In this document: positions 11,501 through 25,000 of the stretch, piece by piece
Position numbering within the stretch: the first letter of the stretch is position 1
How the letters are laid out: every line of letters begins with the position of its first letter
Assembly: GCF_029227915.1 (NCBI RefSeq)
Contig: NC_079885.1
Coordinates: forward strand, 21,887,001-21,951,000
From: Hydractinia symbiolongicarpus
Taxonomy: Eukaryota; Cnidaria; Hydrozoa; Anthoathecata; Hydractiniidae
DNA: 64,000 nt
Direction of reading: 5' to 3'
Notes under the pieces: model-generated
What the model was told of the DNA's origin: nothing
Seen by the model: only the letters and a program-made list of their open reading frames with translations
The model's database searches: none
Position numbers and translations under genes: made by a program

Positions 11501-14500
11501 CATACGCCTCTAAAAGATGAAATCAGTCAATTTGATCTTTTCTACTGCAGAATTCATGTAACAAGAAACACATGTACTCCAATTCTTCTCTTACCTTTAA
11601 TCTTTTGAGAAGCCACGTTAGTAGGCCATGTTGTCCCGCAGTGACACATACTTCTGGACGAAATTCTGCTAAGTTTTCTATTACCGCTAAAAAGAGAAAG
11701 TGAAAAGCTTTGTTGAAATATCAAGAACTTAACAGAACTGGTTGTGGACAGCTGATCAAGCTTTCAGTACCCTTTTTAAAGTAAATCTAAATTTATAATT
11801 ATGAATTTAAAAAATAACCACTGTACTTTTAAACAGATCAAATTTATGTAAAAAATGGTAGGTGCGTCATTTACCCAGGGTATTATGGACAGCGTTTGCG
11901 TCTTCTTTCTGTCTTTCATCTAACCTTTGCAAGTTTTGCAGCAGTAAGTTAGTAACCTGACCATTAAGCTAAAATTAAAAGCATCAATAAGGACCACACA
12001 CAATAATGATTAGACTATACACACATTAACATATAATTAAACTGTCCTGGCAATTCTTCAAAAATGTGACCGTTTCAAACACACTCACCAACGCATCAAC
12101 TAATACATTTGCTTCTTCTTCACTTTCGCTAAGTGTGTCCATATCTGTAAGCTCTTGTAACAAATCTACGATTCCGATTGATATATCTAAAGGAAGAAAG
12201 CAAATTTAAAAGTAAGAAAAATAAAATACATGGTTTTCTAGAATGTAATTTTCTTGCATGCAAACACAAAAACGCTTTGTCACTTGAAACGCTCTAGTAG
12301 GGATCACATTTTGTAAACTTTTATTTTATCGAACAAAAAGTATTACCTAGGAGCTCAATACTTAAGTTTTTGCAGGATTAATTTTTACCGATTTATTTTC
12401 CCCTCAATCGCAATAATAAATTCTGTAAAATCGTGCTGTTATTTATAATTCACAAAAAGTATATTCTGTGAGAGATTACACAAATATCATCGACGAATAA
12501 AATTAGCAAGGAGATTGCAATAAGCAATGCTAATTAGTAAATATATAGAGTTAAAACATTTACTCAAATCCTCCAACTTCCCAACCACAAAAACAAATTC
12601 CGCAAATCAATTCCTTAAGGCTGAATCTGCAAAAATAAATCCCTCAACAAAGTCCTAATTGTGAGGCACATCCTTTAAGGTGAGCAATATGTTTCATATG
12701 GTTTTTCTTGCGAACTCACAGACAGCTTCAACTATATTAAGAGCCAAATTGGAGCCAAATGTTTTTACTTTTTTCCTGGTCATTTTTTACCATGTTTTTA
12801 CTGTAAAATATGTACAGTATCTTAAAAACATGCAGCATCATGGAAAGCTTTTAGTATCACTGTTCCTTTAAACGTATTTCCAAACCTTCCAAGAAAATTC
12901 ATTTGACACAGCCTTTTTATGGCCAAAAATGGTTTTGTTAAAGTATTTTTTAAAATGCAATGTTTTTTGTCTTATTCGTAACAACTTTGGTGCAGATTTT
13001 GGTGATAAGGTAAAATAATTTTTTTGGCATATATATAATTTGGTGATGTGTGAAGCAATTAAATCATGGGTGAATTTAAAGTGGCGAAGGCCAAAATTGT
13101 TTAAACCTGATGTGGATTTAATTTGGAAGAGATGAGTTTTTTCATACATAATTTTTTTAAAATTAAAACTAGGAATACAATTAAAACTTTATGAAGTGAT
13201 AAGACAAAAAAAACACAATAAACAAACAATATTTTAAGATTTTTAGCCACTTTTAAACGAAACCTAATTATAGAAAAACTTATATTTGATGTGCATTTGA
13301 GATTGTAGTGGCAAAAAGAAGTACACATCAACGTAAATTTAAAGGGGAAATTAAACCCATTTTTTTAAAATTTTTTTATGGAACGAAAGTCAACTTTTAT
13401 AAAATTCTTAGTTTCGTTTTACACTTAACTTGACAAGAACCTAACAGGAAAAATTAAAAACACTTGTGCTTTCTCTTCGGTAATTTGGATCAACATCATG
13501 ACCTATTTGAAGGTAAAAAAAACTGAATTAAACACGGCTGATGATGTAAATGTGTTTAAAGTTGTTCCCGTGCAAAGAAAACTGCAACGTTTAATCTGAA
13601 TAAACACAAATTCTAGACTTTTTCTCCAATCTATCTTCATTGATTATTTAACTTTTATCAGTTCTTTTATCAGTTTAAAAAGATATTGTATAAAGTGAGT
13701 TAGTTAATTTTTTTGGTGTTGTATATGCAGATTTTTTTCTCTACTTGCAATGTTTTCCTTTTTGCGTTTTATTGACATTTTTTAAACAAAGTTAGAGACA
13801 AGAAACTATTTGTGTGGATACAAGAAAATACATTTTTGGTTAATTGATTTTTCTAGAATTGCTACAGTATCATTCGTTTTGGTTGCATGGTTCTGTAACA
13901 AGGTCTTGTTATCTTGTCGCTGTTGGTGCTTAGAATAAATAAATATATGTATCCTAAGTAGGTTTTATAACATTTAATAATACTTTAAATAAATAAATGA
14001 TGAAATGACAGCAGTAGCTTATTCCACTATGCGTTTCACACACTTAAGCTTCGATTTTTTGGTCCTAACCAGTTCTACGTCATTATTGTTCTTCAAGGCA
14101 AAACAATAGCTGGTTTACGAAAAAACACAACATTCAGGAACTAAGTCATATTTGTCGTGATTTTGTAGATGAGTTGGATCAAACATCAAAAAATAATTTT
14201 TGGGTAAATTTCCCTTTAATATAGCAGTTTCAGACTAAAATAACCAATTTTCTCAAATTGTTTTCTAGGTCAAAATTTGTACATAATAAGGAAGTAACAG
14301 TACCTGTATTTTCGTGGTTTAACAGTCCTAAACAAGTTGCTGCAGCATTGAACTTGACAAAGATTTCGTAGTATTCAGGTACTGTCGCCAGAACATGTAG
14401 TTTTTGTATTTCTTCATGTAATTCCAACTCTGATTCCATAAATCTAGAAGCAGACTTTAACATAAATGTTTTTTGTTTGTCTTTACTTATGAAAATAAAC

Positions 14501-17500
14501 AGTACAAAAAAGTATTATGTCAAAAATTACTTTTGTCATTAATTAAAAATTTGCAAAGCTTGCTACGAAATCCCACAGAGCATATAAAGCACTATCATAT
14601 TGTCAATACATTTGCACCAAAAGTTATGTTAGCACAGTACATCAACCCAGAAAATTGATATAGTAATGCAAACTATCTTTTTCATGGCATTTTCAACTAT
14701 TTAATCCTAATATACCTGCGCTTTTTTGGCCCTTGTAATCCTTACTTTCTGAACCACTTGTGCTTAAGTGATGAAACTTGGCGCAGTTGGAGAATGTGTT
14801 AGTACAAACTCAATCCAGGTAAAAAAATAATTTGATGACGTCATAGGGATTAGAAATGACGTCACACATGTGAAAAATGGTCATTTTCCCAATTTTTCAG
14901 TACGTTTTAATTTCTTGCGTGTTACTAATGATTCTTACTAGATTTGTGGAACAAATACCAAAATATATGTTTGACATGAAAAAAGTAATTTTAATGACGT
15001 CATTGGGATAAAAATGATGTCATTTTGGCAAGAAAATTTCTTATTTTAACGATATTGATGTTCATGTCATTAAACTTGGCATGTAAAGATAATTGAGGTA
15101 AGGAAAACAATATAATGACGTCATTGGGATCCTAAATGACGTCAATTTGCTGGATCGATATTTCCTTCAAATCTGGTCTGCTTTTTGTCCCTAGTAACCA
15201 TATATCACCTTAGCAACACCTTGGTTACCACTTAGTAACCAACATACATGTAATAAATATTTATATACCCAATACAACATCTTATAACTTTCTTACATGA
15301 ATGTCAACGGTTTTCAAAATTCCAAAAAAATTACCCCTGTCCAAATAATGCAATACCCCCAGCAAAGTACCAAATTTTTCCAAATTTTTTTTTTTCATCA
15401 GAAGCCATAAAAAAGTTAGGCATATTCACAAAATTTTAGCACTCAATCACATGTGTATCTAAAGTTATGCCTAGTCAAAGAGGCAGCGGGCACTTTGTGC
15501 CCCCCCCCCAGGTATAATAGGGTTAAAATGATTATATGAAACCAGACCTCTACAGATCCTTACAGAAAACACCAGCTTCTTACAAACAAGGAAAAATGTT
15601 TATTCCCGAATGTCCTCAACTTTACATATGCAGCGTCAGTAGTAAAGATGGCAGTCAGCTATGCATACTTACTTTTGAGGTTGGTCTGGAAACTTTATTC
15701 GCATTTCCTGATTTTTCGTAACTTTTTTCTCAAAACTCAATATGTACTTCTTAATTGCAGATTCATCAATTATTTCATCCTGAAAATGAAAAAAACTGAA
15801 GTAATTGTTAATTAATAAATTTTGTTTTTATTTTGTAAGCTACATCCTTCCTCAAAAAATATTTTTATCTTGATCATGGTTAATCTTAAAATGAAGATCA
15901 TTTCTCCAACATTTTACAAGCTGATACTATCGATATCCTGAGCCTCATTACAAACCTTTTTGTTTAAATGTTTTTAAAAAAGAGTCATTCCATGCCAAAT
16001 GAACCAAAATCAAGGGACTTTTCATGTCGACCCTCACAGATTTTCTTGAAATTTTCACCACAAGTTTATATCAATAAGATCTGGAAATGCTGAAATTTTT
16101 ACCTTCCTACCTCGAGTGGTTCCCAGGATATGATCGTAAGAAATTTTCCCCATTATGGCAATTTCTCAATATTAACAAAATCCTCTGTTTTCAGCATGCC
16201 ATAATTTTATGTATGGACACCCAATGTCTCTGAAAGTCTATAATATCATAGTATTCCATCCATATTTTTTAAAGAAACCAAAACTGATATTAGAAATTTT
16301 TTAGAATTGCGCCATTATGGATCAGAAAATGCTTGAAAATGCTTTTAGATTTTTTTTTAGTTTTTTGATGCTCCGGTAACTCAAGTGTGAAGGTGAGATA
16401 GGGTTCATACTTATATTTTTCTTTTACAACAAATACTTTTCCATCATCTAATCAAAATTTAATCATTTTATTTTGATGGGGTTTCAAAATATGACCTTCC
16501 GAAGTACCACTCACACAGAATTTCCTAATTTTTCACAAAATTCCAGGTGAAAAAAAGCAGTGCAGGAAAAAGTTTCTGGCTTTGAAAATTTCGGCAGATA
16601 ATCTTCAAAGTATCCATCAGCACTTAAAAGAAAAAAAATCTTGGGATTCTGAGTGCTTGTATACATAACCTTACATTTAAATATGGTTGATTTTCGAAAA
16701 AACTGCATGCAAGTAATTTTTGGGGGATTTTGATGCCTCATTCACCCAAATATCAAAGTGTGAAAAGGTCTATACTTTTTTTTTCTTTAAAAACTAATAA
16801 TTTTCCATCATTTAACTTAAACTTAATCATTTTATTTTTATGGAATTTCAAAATATGACCTTCCAAAGTATTGCCTGGACAGAATTTCCAAAATTTTCAC
16901 AAAATTTGGGAGGAAAAAAAGTACTGCAAGAAATAATTTTTAGTTTGGAAAATTTAATAAGATAATCTTCACAATATTATTATGGACTGGAAAGAAAAAA
17001 ATCTTAGGACTTTGTATATTTTTATACATATCTGTGTTTTTAAATGTGGTGATTTTTTTTTAAAAAAAATGATTGTGTGCAATAATTTTTTTGTGATTTT
17101 TATGCCTCTGCAACCGAAATTGTTATGATGAATAATGTTCATGCTCAATTTTTATCTTTAAACATATGGTTTACTAGCACTAAATTAAACCACAGCCATT
17201 ATTTATCAATGATGTTTCAAATTGTGACCATCCAAAGTAGCAACCACATAAAATATCTAAAACATGTACTTCTGGGTAATAAAATTAATTAGCAAATATT
17301 TCTTGGCTTTAAGGCAATAAATAACAAATTAAATTTTGATAAATTTTCTCCCTGATCTTTGTCAGAGCATCTTCAGATCACAAGTAAAAACGTCTTTTAA
17401 CATGCATGTACAAAATGTTAAAAATTCTCTTGATAAAAATAAAATGTATAAAAATCGTTTATTAACAATAAAAGTCGTTAAAAATTATAGTATGTTTTCC

Positions 17501-20500
17501 CAAATTTCAGATCAGGGAGAAATTTCAGATCAAGGAGAAAATTTATCAAAATTTAATTTGTTATTTATTGCCTTAAACCCAAGAAATATTTGCTAATTAA
17601 CTATGAAAAGGCAAACCTATAAAGAATTCATTAAAAATAAAATTAAAATAGCAAAACTTTTGAGATTTTGATGGTAACATTCCAATGAAAAAAGTTGATA
17701 AGCTCTACTCTTACTTAGTCACACTTCCCAGGAAGAGAATCAACTATTAATTTGGTATTCTGATGTATCTGACAAACACAAACATTGTGAATTCCAGAGG
17801 CATTGCCTACTGTCACACACCATTTTGGGTGCAATTCACCAAATTTTGAGATTCCGATGTTTCTCTCTGAAACTTTTAGAAACTCTAAGTGGAGTTTCTT
17901 TAAATCCAATAACATCAGTCTTTTTTGCATGTGTTATTTAACACCATTGATTTTAACTGATACAAATTTTTTTCGACCAGGACAGAGGCGTGAGTACTCA
18001 TCTCGTTGGTAAAATTCTTGAACTTCTGCCTCAAGCTCAGCACCAATGCTTCGCCCTACTTTTCCATCTACTTCAGCAAGAATACCTTTTTCCTTCTTGA
18101 GTTTTCTTGCCTTCTTCACCATTGACTTTAAAACATTGAACTTGGTTGATGTTTCTTTAATAGTCCAACTACTGGGCGATAATGTTAGCAATTTAACATT
18201 TTCTTTACGGCTAACTACTGCCAATTTGCATTTTATATCATTAATGAGTTTGTCTAAATCAGATGATTTCTCACAACAATGCTCTCTTTTACTATACTCA
18301 TGACTAGTTAGGTGCTCAGGTGTAATATTTAAAGCTTCAGATATGGCTTCACTACAAATAGAAAGAATTTCATTGAACTTTCTCCTTCCATACGCTACTT
18401 TGTCAAGGTGGCCAACAGGTTTAATGGGTGAACAAACTAATGCCTCAATTTTTTCATTCACTAATTCTCTGGAAAGTAATGGCGCACAGTAACTAGAATC
18501 CATTACTTCATTATTCTCTTCACCGACATCAACTTTACTATCGCTTAACCTACGGCATTTATCACACAATTTTTGGTCTGGTTTGATGTCCAACAACTTA
18601 GCCATCCTTTCATCAACAACACGAAGTGTTTCTATGAAGCAAATTTCAGTTGAATTAATTTATCATTACAAAACAAACATCCAAAGACAAGCTGCTTTTT
18701 CAAATTTTGTACGTTTTAAACTTCTATGATCCCGTTCCTGCAAAACTTAAGAAACTAGGTACTAAAAAGTTAGATGACATATATTTTATAAATATCTTCA
18801 TGATTATTTATTTTTTGTATTAATTAACAACAAATTTCTGGAAAATTTGAATATCATAATTAGCAACTTAAAGTTCAAATCAAAATAATCGAGACTAAAC
18901 TATAACATTTAGTTGCCTATATAAAATATGTGTACCAACCAAATATCTTTTTTTGATGAACTAAGGATCACAACAACACTTTTGTAACGATTCATATCTT
19001 GTCGAATAAACTTGCTTATGATGGAAACATATAACATCTGAATCACACAACTGTTCTTCACTTCTCCACTGGATCAAACGTCTCTCTGTGGAATCCAGTT
19101 CAGCCACTTTAACATAACCATTCTTTCTAATGTACCAAACGTTATGACAATCACCATCAAGTTTTCCAAACTTACATAAATACAGATCACTCATCTTGAC
19201 TTTCCACAATGTGATAATTTCAATACCATCAACTAGTAACTTTTTCAGCAACAAATTTATCATCTTATATACATTGGCATTTTTTATAGAACTTTATATT
19301 CCCAGGATGGTCCATTGGAATCACAAAATGGAACAATTTAATCCCCAGACAGGTATTGTGTCAACTAGTTACTTAATAAGAACTATCTCATGATATATAT
19401 AGATTTTATGATATTTATAGATTTCATGATAGCTATTTATTCATCCCAGGGGATTTTCAATAGAACTTCAATTTTCCAAAAATAGTTTATATTCCCAGTA
19501 GGGTCCATTAGAAAGACAAAGTGGAACAATTTATTCCCCAGACAGGTATTGTGCCAAGTAGTTTACTCAATTAGAACTTTATCATAATATTTATAGAGAT
19601 TTACCAAAGGAAAGTTATATTATAAACTTAGTCTTAAACTATATTATAAAAAGGTCATAATTTCAAATCTCAGCAATTATAAGATGCTCAAAATTTTATG
19701 ATTACAATAAACAAACTATTTGGTTTACTTAACAAAAATTCTTAGTTACTGGAGCATCAAAAATTTTCTAATATCAGTTTTGGTTTCTTTAAAAAATATG
19801 GATGGAATACTATGATAATATAGACTTTCATAGACATTGAGTGTCCATACATAAAATTATGGCATGCTGAAAACAGAGGATTTTGTTAATATTGAGAAAT
19901 TGCCAGAATGGGGAAAATTACTAAAGATCATATTCTGGGAACCACTCGAGGTAGGAAGTTAAAAATTTCAGAATTTCCAATCTTATTGATATAAAATTGT
20001 GGTAAAAATTTCAAGAAAATCTGTGAGGGTCGACATGGAAAGTCCCTTTATTTTGATTCATTTGGCATGGAATGACCCAAAAGTAAACTTTATTAAGAAC
20101 ACATCAGATATACAATTTAGGAGGATCATCAATTTAGGAGACAAAAATTTTTGCACGCTTTTTTTAGCTAAAAGTTTGTTTATACAAAAGAAGTAAAATT
20201 CAAAACCAAACTTGATTTTTTGGACTTAAAAGCCACAATGTAAATAGTAAGCCGACATGCCAAAATAACATGGTTTGGGTATAGTTTTATACTTTCATGC
20301 ATTACAGCACACTATAGAAACTTAAACTTAAACTCTTCCTACCTCACCATTATCTTCGACAAGAGCTAACAGTTTTTCTTTGTCTTCTTCAGTTATGGGA
20401 CCCTTAAGATCAAGTTTTTTTATGTCCACCTGTTTTTGTTCAACTGCTTGAGGAGGTGGCTTCTCAACTTCTGATGCAGTTGGTCCTTTTTTCAATATCT

Positions 20501-21003
20501 TTTTAAACTGATATTGTTCTGTATCTGTTTCTGCTACTTTCTTCACTTTCTTTCGTTTTTCAAAATGTTCTGGGACTCTTCGTTTTGAGCCGGTTTTGGG
20601 CTGAAAAAACATTAAATTGCAACAATAATAATAAAGATTGATAACGGTCAATGCCAGTTGGTGACAGCTGTAGCTGTCAAAACTTGTATAGAATAAACTC
20701 ACTTGTTCATGACATGAGACTAACTGAACAGATAAGCGGTAATATTTATAAAGTTAAAAATAATTTACTGATAAATGAAAAGGTTACGCTTTGATTCACA
20801 GTATACCATTCCCTAGTTCCAGTAAAAAATAACAGAATGAAAACATTATTGCAAGTAGGAAAATGACGTCGTGGCAAAAGGAGAATGAATCTGAACTTAG
20901 CAAATTTTCAGATTTTTAAGGGTTTGTGCATACATATACCATAAAAATAAGTAAAATTAATAATGCAACCAACCTGATATTGCAATAATTCTCCAACATC
21001 CAT
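5512..21003 (-). CDS. CTNNBL1: Beta-catenin-like protein 1, complete, 17 coding exons
   Basis: Coding exons in transcript order: 21003-20974, 20600-20343, 15779-15673, 14443-14304, 12186-12089, 11968-11875, 11686-11595, 11509-11440, 10643-10585, 10061-9913, 9482-9350, 8697-8649, 8303-8206, 7686-7606, 7289-7152, 6279-6207, 5600-5512. All phases agree and sum to 1758 nt (585 aa plus stop); human CTNNBL1 has 563 aa. The start MDVGELL is conserved. Exon 2 encodes a basic, NLS-like stretch (GSKRRVPEHFEKRKKVKK) and a divergent acidic/lysine linker. FMESELELHEEI, DLLQELTDMDTL, NLFNCLCSCL and EFYLKRLDAGLF are clear family blocks of the armadillo-type helical repeats. The C-terminus IGDSSTSESAEIERRRLLSLVDRF-like tail matches the family end. 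In known biology the protein binds the Prp19/CDC5L complex of the spliceosome. The longest intron (20342-15780) carries a 4.1 kb transposon. Confidence 0.96.
14825..15145. repeat. Three diverged ~140-bp tandem units with TGACGTCATnGGGAT
   Basis: Near 14833, 14995 and 15115 the word TGACGTCAT-(T/A)GGGAT is followed after about 10 bases by ATGACGTCA or ATGATGTCA. Spacing is about 120-160 bases. This lies in the intron between CTNNBL1 exons 3 and 4. It is most likely a decayed repeat, although the words match the CRE palindrome. Confidence 0.5.
16365..17280. repeat. Three ~365-bp tandem repeats in left subterminal region of the transposon
   Basis: Units start near 16370, 16735 and 17100, each around 'ttgatgcctc...' followed by a 'catttaatcattttattttgatgg' stretch, 'caaaatatgaccttcc(g/a)aagta' and a poly-A-rich tail. 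Divergence rises from the first to the third unit, so the amplification is old compared with the TIR sequence. Confidence 0.6.
17285..17600. repeat. Foldback element nested in the transposon
   Basis: Arms of about 80 bases, 17285-17367 and 17515-17599, are almost perfect inverted copies; each contains AAGGCAATAAATAACAAATT or its complement. The spacer is about 150 bases. It interrupts the third 365-bp unit. It could be an independent MITE insertion or an internal inversion duplication. Confidence 0.65.
17715..19263 (-). pseudogene. Transposase-like gene of uncharacterised family, interrupted
   Basis: Three segments lie in series on the minus strand. 19263-18961 encodes a segment ending in a Cys/His cluster (CFHHKQVYSTRYESLQKCCC). 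An acceptor near 18633 then opens a frame through 18605-17934 containing LCDKCR, SWTIKETSTKFN (a helix-turn-helix-like stretch) and KARKLKKEKGILAE. An in-frame TAA at 17936-17934 separates it from 17933-17715, which continues the same frame with PKWCVTVGNASGIHNVCVCQIHQNTKL. Related proteins with this W-C-V-x-VG...H-x-VCVC-x-IHQN signature recur as multi-copy 'uncharacterized proteins' in cnidarians and arthropods, which fits a transposase. The downstream catalytic part is missing, so this copy cannot be autonomous. Confidence 0.6.
19280..19620. repeat. ~193-bp tandem duplication in right arm of the transposon
   Basis: Two copies of a block containing 'tatattcccag(g/t)...ggtccatt(g/a)ga', 'atggaacaattta' and 'ccccagacaggtattgtg' begin near 19285 and 19478. 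Confidence 0.65.
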
Positions 21004-22031
21004 ATTTTTTTTATTTCGGTTTCAAGTATATTTTTATATTAAAATTTATTTGTATTTCTAGAATAAATTGGATTATGATTAATTTCATAATGTATCTGTA
21101 GCACAGTGCTGACTTAATAACACTGTGTGACATACGTAATCAGCCAATCTTAATTCTATTTTTTCATTCGAAATTGCTTATTACACAAACAACATTCTCA
21201 TTACCGCTCAGTTTTTAGAAAGCTAAGCTTCACACAACAAAATTCCGTCCTACTAAATCCCCAAGAAGACGAAAACTTACTAAATCCTAAGGCTTTTTGG
21301 GCCAGTTTTGACATTCCTCGACTTTCCCCTGTTTTCCAGAATGTCTGGGGTCACCCTGTGCCTCCAGAAATTTAGCATTACACTATCAATTGCAAATGAA
21401 ATGTAGATTATAAATTCAGTAAATGTGCAAATGTAACTACTGTTAACTTTATAATAAATGTTATAATGTCTGTGCAAGGTCTTACATAAATCTTGATTCC
21501 CACTGTGGTTTAATTATGCTTTCTTTACATCACAAAAGATTGATAAGTTTTCTTTTTAAATTAATTAGGGCTGTACTTGCAGAAAAGATTTGCTGGTAAA
21601 GCAATATAATAAAAAATATTACTAAAAAAACTTTTTGGTTGTTCTAAATTTACATATCTATCCACAACAACTCACTGTATTCAAAGAAATGGGTGGTCTA
21701 ACAACAAAACATAATTGAGATCAAAGCAAATAACACAGATCACACCAATACACTAAATAGGAAAACAACCCAAATAATTTATAATTTTGATATAGAAATT
21801 AAAATTATAATAACTACTAAGTGGTCAATACATGAACAACACCAATAAAAGTTTACATAGTTGCTACAATCTTTAATTTGTTTGGAAAAATGTTCTAGTG
21901 TGAGCATTCAGCTTCATCCAATATAGCTATTTTTATAATTAGCAGCCACATTGCAAGTTTTTTCGTTCTATAACTCACAATTATCAAGTCTGAACCCCAC
22001 AATGCAACAGGACCTTTATGACAAATCATAA
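21004..22031. other. Intergenic gap between CTNNBL1 start and CIAPIN1 stop
   Basis: Both neighbours are on the minus strand, so about 1 kb holds the CIAPIN1 3' UTR/terminator and the CTNNBL1 promoter and 5' UTR. No further exon or repeat was recognised, and no promoter element is called. Confidence 0.5.
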
Positions 22032-25000
22032 TCATGTTTGAATGTCAGGATTTAACTGGCGAGACGACAATGTGACTTGTTCACCCGGCTTAAATGGAGG
22101 CATTCCAAGATATGGACAGCTTGCACATCTGAATGCATCACCCAAGTTACACTAAAAAATAAGTAAAAACAAGGTAAAACTATAAAAAAAATATCACTTG
22201 TGACAAAAAATTATGTCTGTGAAATTCAACACTGGCAAATTTCTACACAAATCTAAAATTTAAGAAATTTAAGAAGTGTCGGTTATTGCAGGGTTTGTCT
22301 TCAAAGGAATCATCGACGATCTTCACATAATAATTCTTCTTGTTTACGTACACCTTTGAGGTAATTTTTTGGCCCTTGTGTCAAGCATTAAATTGCATGC
22401 ACTTCATTTCATCTCTCTTTTTTAAGGCAATATTTGCTAACACAAAGAAACTGACACTTCTTAACAAATTTCCTATAAGTCTTTCATTTTCCTAATAAAT
22501 TCCTAGATGCCATTTATTGACCCATCTCATATTCAATCATTGTATGCATTTCATGAATTGATAAAACATAGCAACACAAGGAATTAAAAGATATACTTTT
22601 TTCCTTCTGGTTTTCTTTATGGTTTTCAAATATTTTTTAGTGATTCGTTAATTTAGCCCATTTTAAATTCTCTGATAAATTACCTTATTTCTAGTTGGGC
22701 TGTAAAACAATTGCCAGCCTTTTAGCATGAAGTAATGAAATTTACTTGGACGGCGGTTATTACTAATATTATAATGGCCATAAAACTGTTCTGTCATTGA
22801 AAATAACTTGTTAGATTGATGTGAATTTGTTAACTAAGATTGACAAAGAAAAGGGTTGAAATAACTGAATGGGTAACTAGGAGCCACCTGGGACTAAATT
22901 GAGTAATTTCTTTAATGCTTGGTCATACTACCCGTTTTTAAAAAAGATTGGTTGATGACATCATCAAAATACATTTAAACGGCAAGCCAAAATTACAAGA
23001 TCCTATACATTTACTTCATCAGCGTTGCAAGCTCTATACATCAGAGGCAATGGTCAAACAAGACATTTTTCTATATCCACTGCTGAACTTATCAAAGCTT
23101 CTGAAACAACTGATACTTTTTCCATTGTTGTTCTGCCTATGTTGATTTTTTTAACAGTCATATCAAATAGTAGAAATAATATTGTAGAATACTACTGAAT
23201 TCTTATCACAATATTGCTAAATTTCTTGTTGTTGTTTTGCCAAATTAAATCTTTGATTTCAATAAAACCACTGAAACCGAATTCAATAGAAATTTTTCAT
23301 CAGCGTTCAACTCCACACTAGTGAAGGCTCGCATGGCTAAGTATCAGCTGTAATCTGTGGTTATCAACTACGAAGGGACCGTGTTGACGATATCTTAGTC
23401 TCTGTAATTCTTATCTGTGTCAGGAGTTGGTGGATTAGCTAGGATGTACAGATTAGCTTTGAATAGGCTAGTTAATTTCATCACAATAAAACCAAAATGA
23501 TTATTAACCCTGTGGTGCGTGATTTTTACGTTTGTTATGCAAGTATGATCACCAGGTTTTTTTAAAAGTAACGATCTTATGATCACCAGGTTTAGCAAGG
23601 TTTGAAGCTTTTGGCAGGGGATTTATTATGGGTGCTTTTTACGTAATAATAGGCCTTTTAAATAAAACTAACTTTACATTGCAAAATATTGCAAACATTC
23701 ACATTATAATTTTTTATCAATCTATTGTACATTGTTTTCATCCTACATCAATACATCTTAACAATATTCTGCAATATTTATCAATTTTCTGCAAAGGTCG
23801 CTTTAATGTGAAACAGCCCTTAAGTTTAGTATCCATTTATCCATTCCCTAGTGCCGTATTTTTTATTATCACTTATTTTGACACTAAATGGGTCTATTCT
23901 GTGGCATGTGTCCCTGTTGTAATCCGAATGTGAATGTAGTTTTCAAATCTATTAGGTTGGTTGTAACAAACCTTAACAAGCAAATAACTCTTTTCTGTAT
24001 GCACTAACAACTAATTACTTACACTTCCACAAGCTGACTTTTGTTGTACTGGAGCTTGCACACCAGTTTCCAGCTCTTCTTTTAACCCACAAGTACTAAA
24101 AAACAAGCATGTGCAAACAGTCTATACTTACCCAATTCGAAGTTTCAACTCTGCTATGCAAAATATATAGAGTTCTGATAACAGTGAAATAAATACTGTC
24201 AGTCAAGCGAGAAGAAAAAATTGGCTATCTAGACAAGTTGTAATCTTATGAAGAATATTTGTAAAACAGCCACAATCCAAATCTTACACCATTCCCTGTC
24301 TTGACCAGTGTATTTCTTTTTCACAACACTAAATAATTCTTGTACAGTAGCTGAAAGCCACCGGTTAACTGTTTTCCATATAATAGGTGTGCATCTACAT
24401 TGGAAATCCAACTTATATTAAATTTTAACTAATATAGTGCTTTAATGTGTCTTTACACAATTATTTACAGAATTATTTACGTTAAAAAATTAGCTGCCAT
24501 TTTGTGATTTAAAAATTAGCCTTTAACTGTGTTGAGGCGGCAATGGCGGTAACAGTAGCATTTGTATTAAAATGTATGGTGAATCGAATATGGTCCTTGT
24601 AGAAAGTTGGCTGTCTTATAGGTGATAGTATTATTTTGTGTTTAAAACATCATTAATGAACAACAGAGTTGATTGTATTGTAAGCGAGTTATTTAGTTTC
24701 GCCCAATCATATCTAGTCCCAGTCTAATCATTGTCCATCAAAATACATGAATTAAAAGTCAAGACATTACCATCCTTTGCAAGCCTTCCTTTTTCCACCT
24801 TTACTTGTACCACAGTCGGCTAAAAATGGTTAATAAAATTACATAGCAAACATAGCAATTCCGACTCTAATTGTTAGATTAAGATTTTAAGATTTGACAA
24901 GAAGATTTTATGATTTGCCAAAATTATCACATGATCCTAGATATAAATATCCATCTTTATATTAATAGCCATATTCTGTTTATCTATCTGCAAAAAATAC

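Larger units (their letters stand above)
15982..20078. mobile_element. 4.1 kb TIR DNA transposon in CTNNBL1 intron 2 (Sola-like?)
   Basis: About 330 bases at each end are inverted copies: 15982-16310 against 20078-19755. Both ends begin G(A/G)GTCATTCCATGCCAA. AAAA flanks each end (15978-15981 and 20079-20082), compatible with a 4-bp target duplication but low in complexity. The interior carries a broken minus-strand transposase-like gene (17715-19263), three ~365-bp tandem repeats on its left side, a nested foldback and a ~193-bp duplication on its right side. GRG-type ends plus a 4-bp duplication recall Sola elements as I remember them; that assignment is tentative. Confidence 0.75.

Noticed and set aside
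18046-18303. Plus-strand frame inside the 4.1 kb transposon
   Set aside because: Shadow of the minus-strand transposase-like gene.
24229-24411. 60-codon minus-strand frame between CIAPIN1 exons
   Set aside because: CIAPIN1 is complete without it and phases agree across this intron; any resemblance to a transposon protein is too weak to call.
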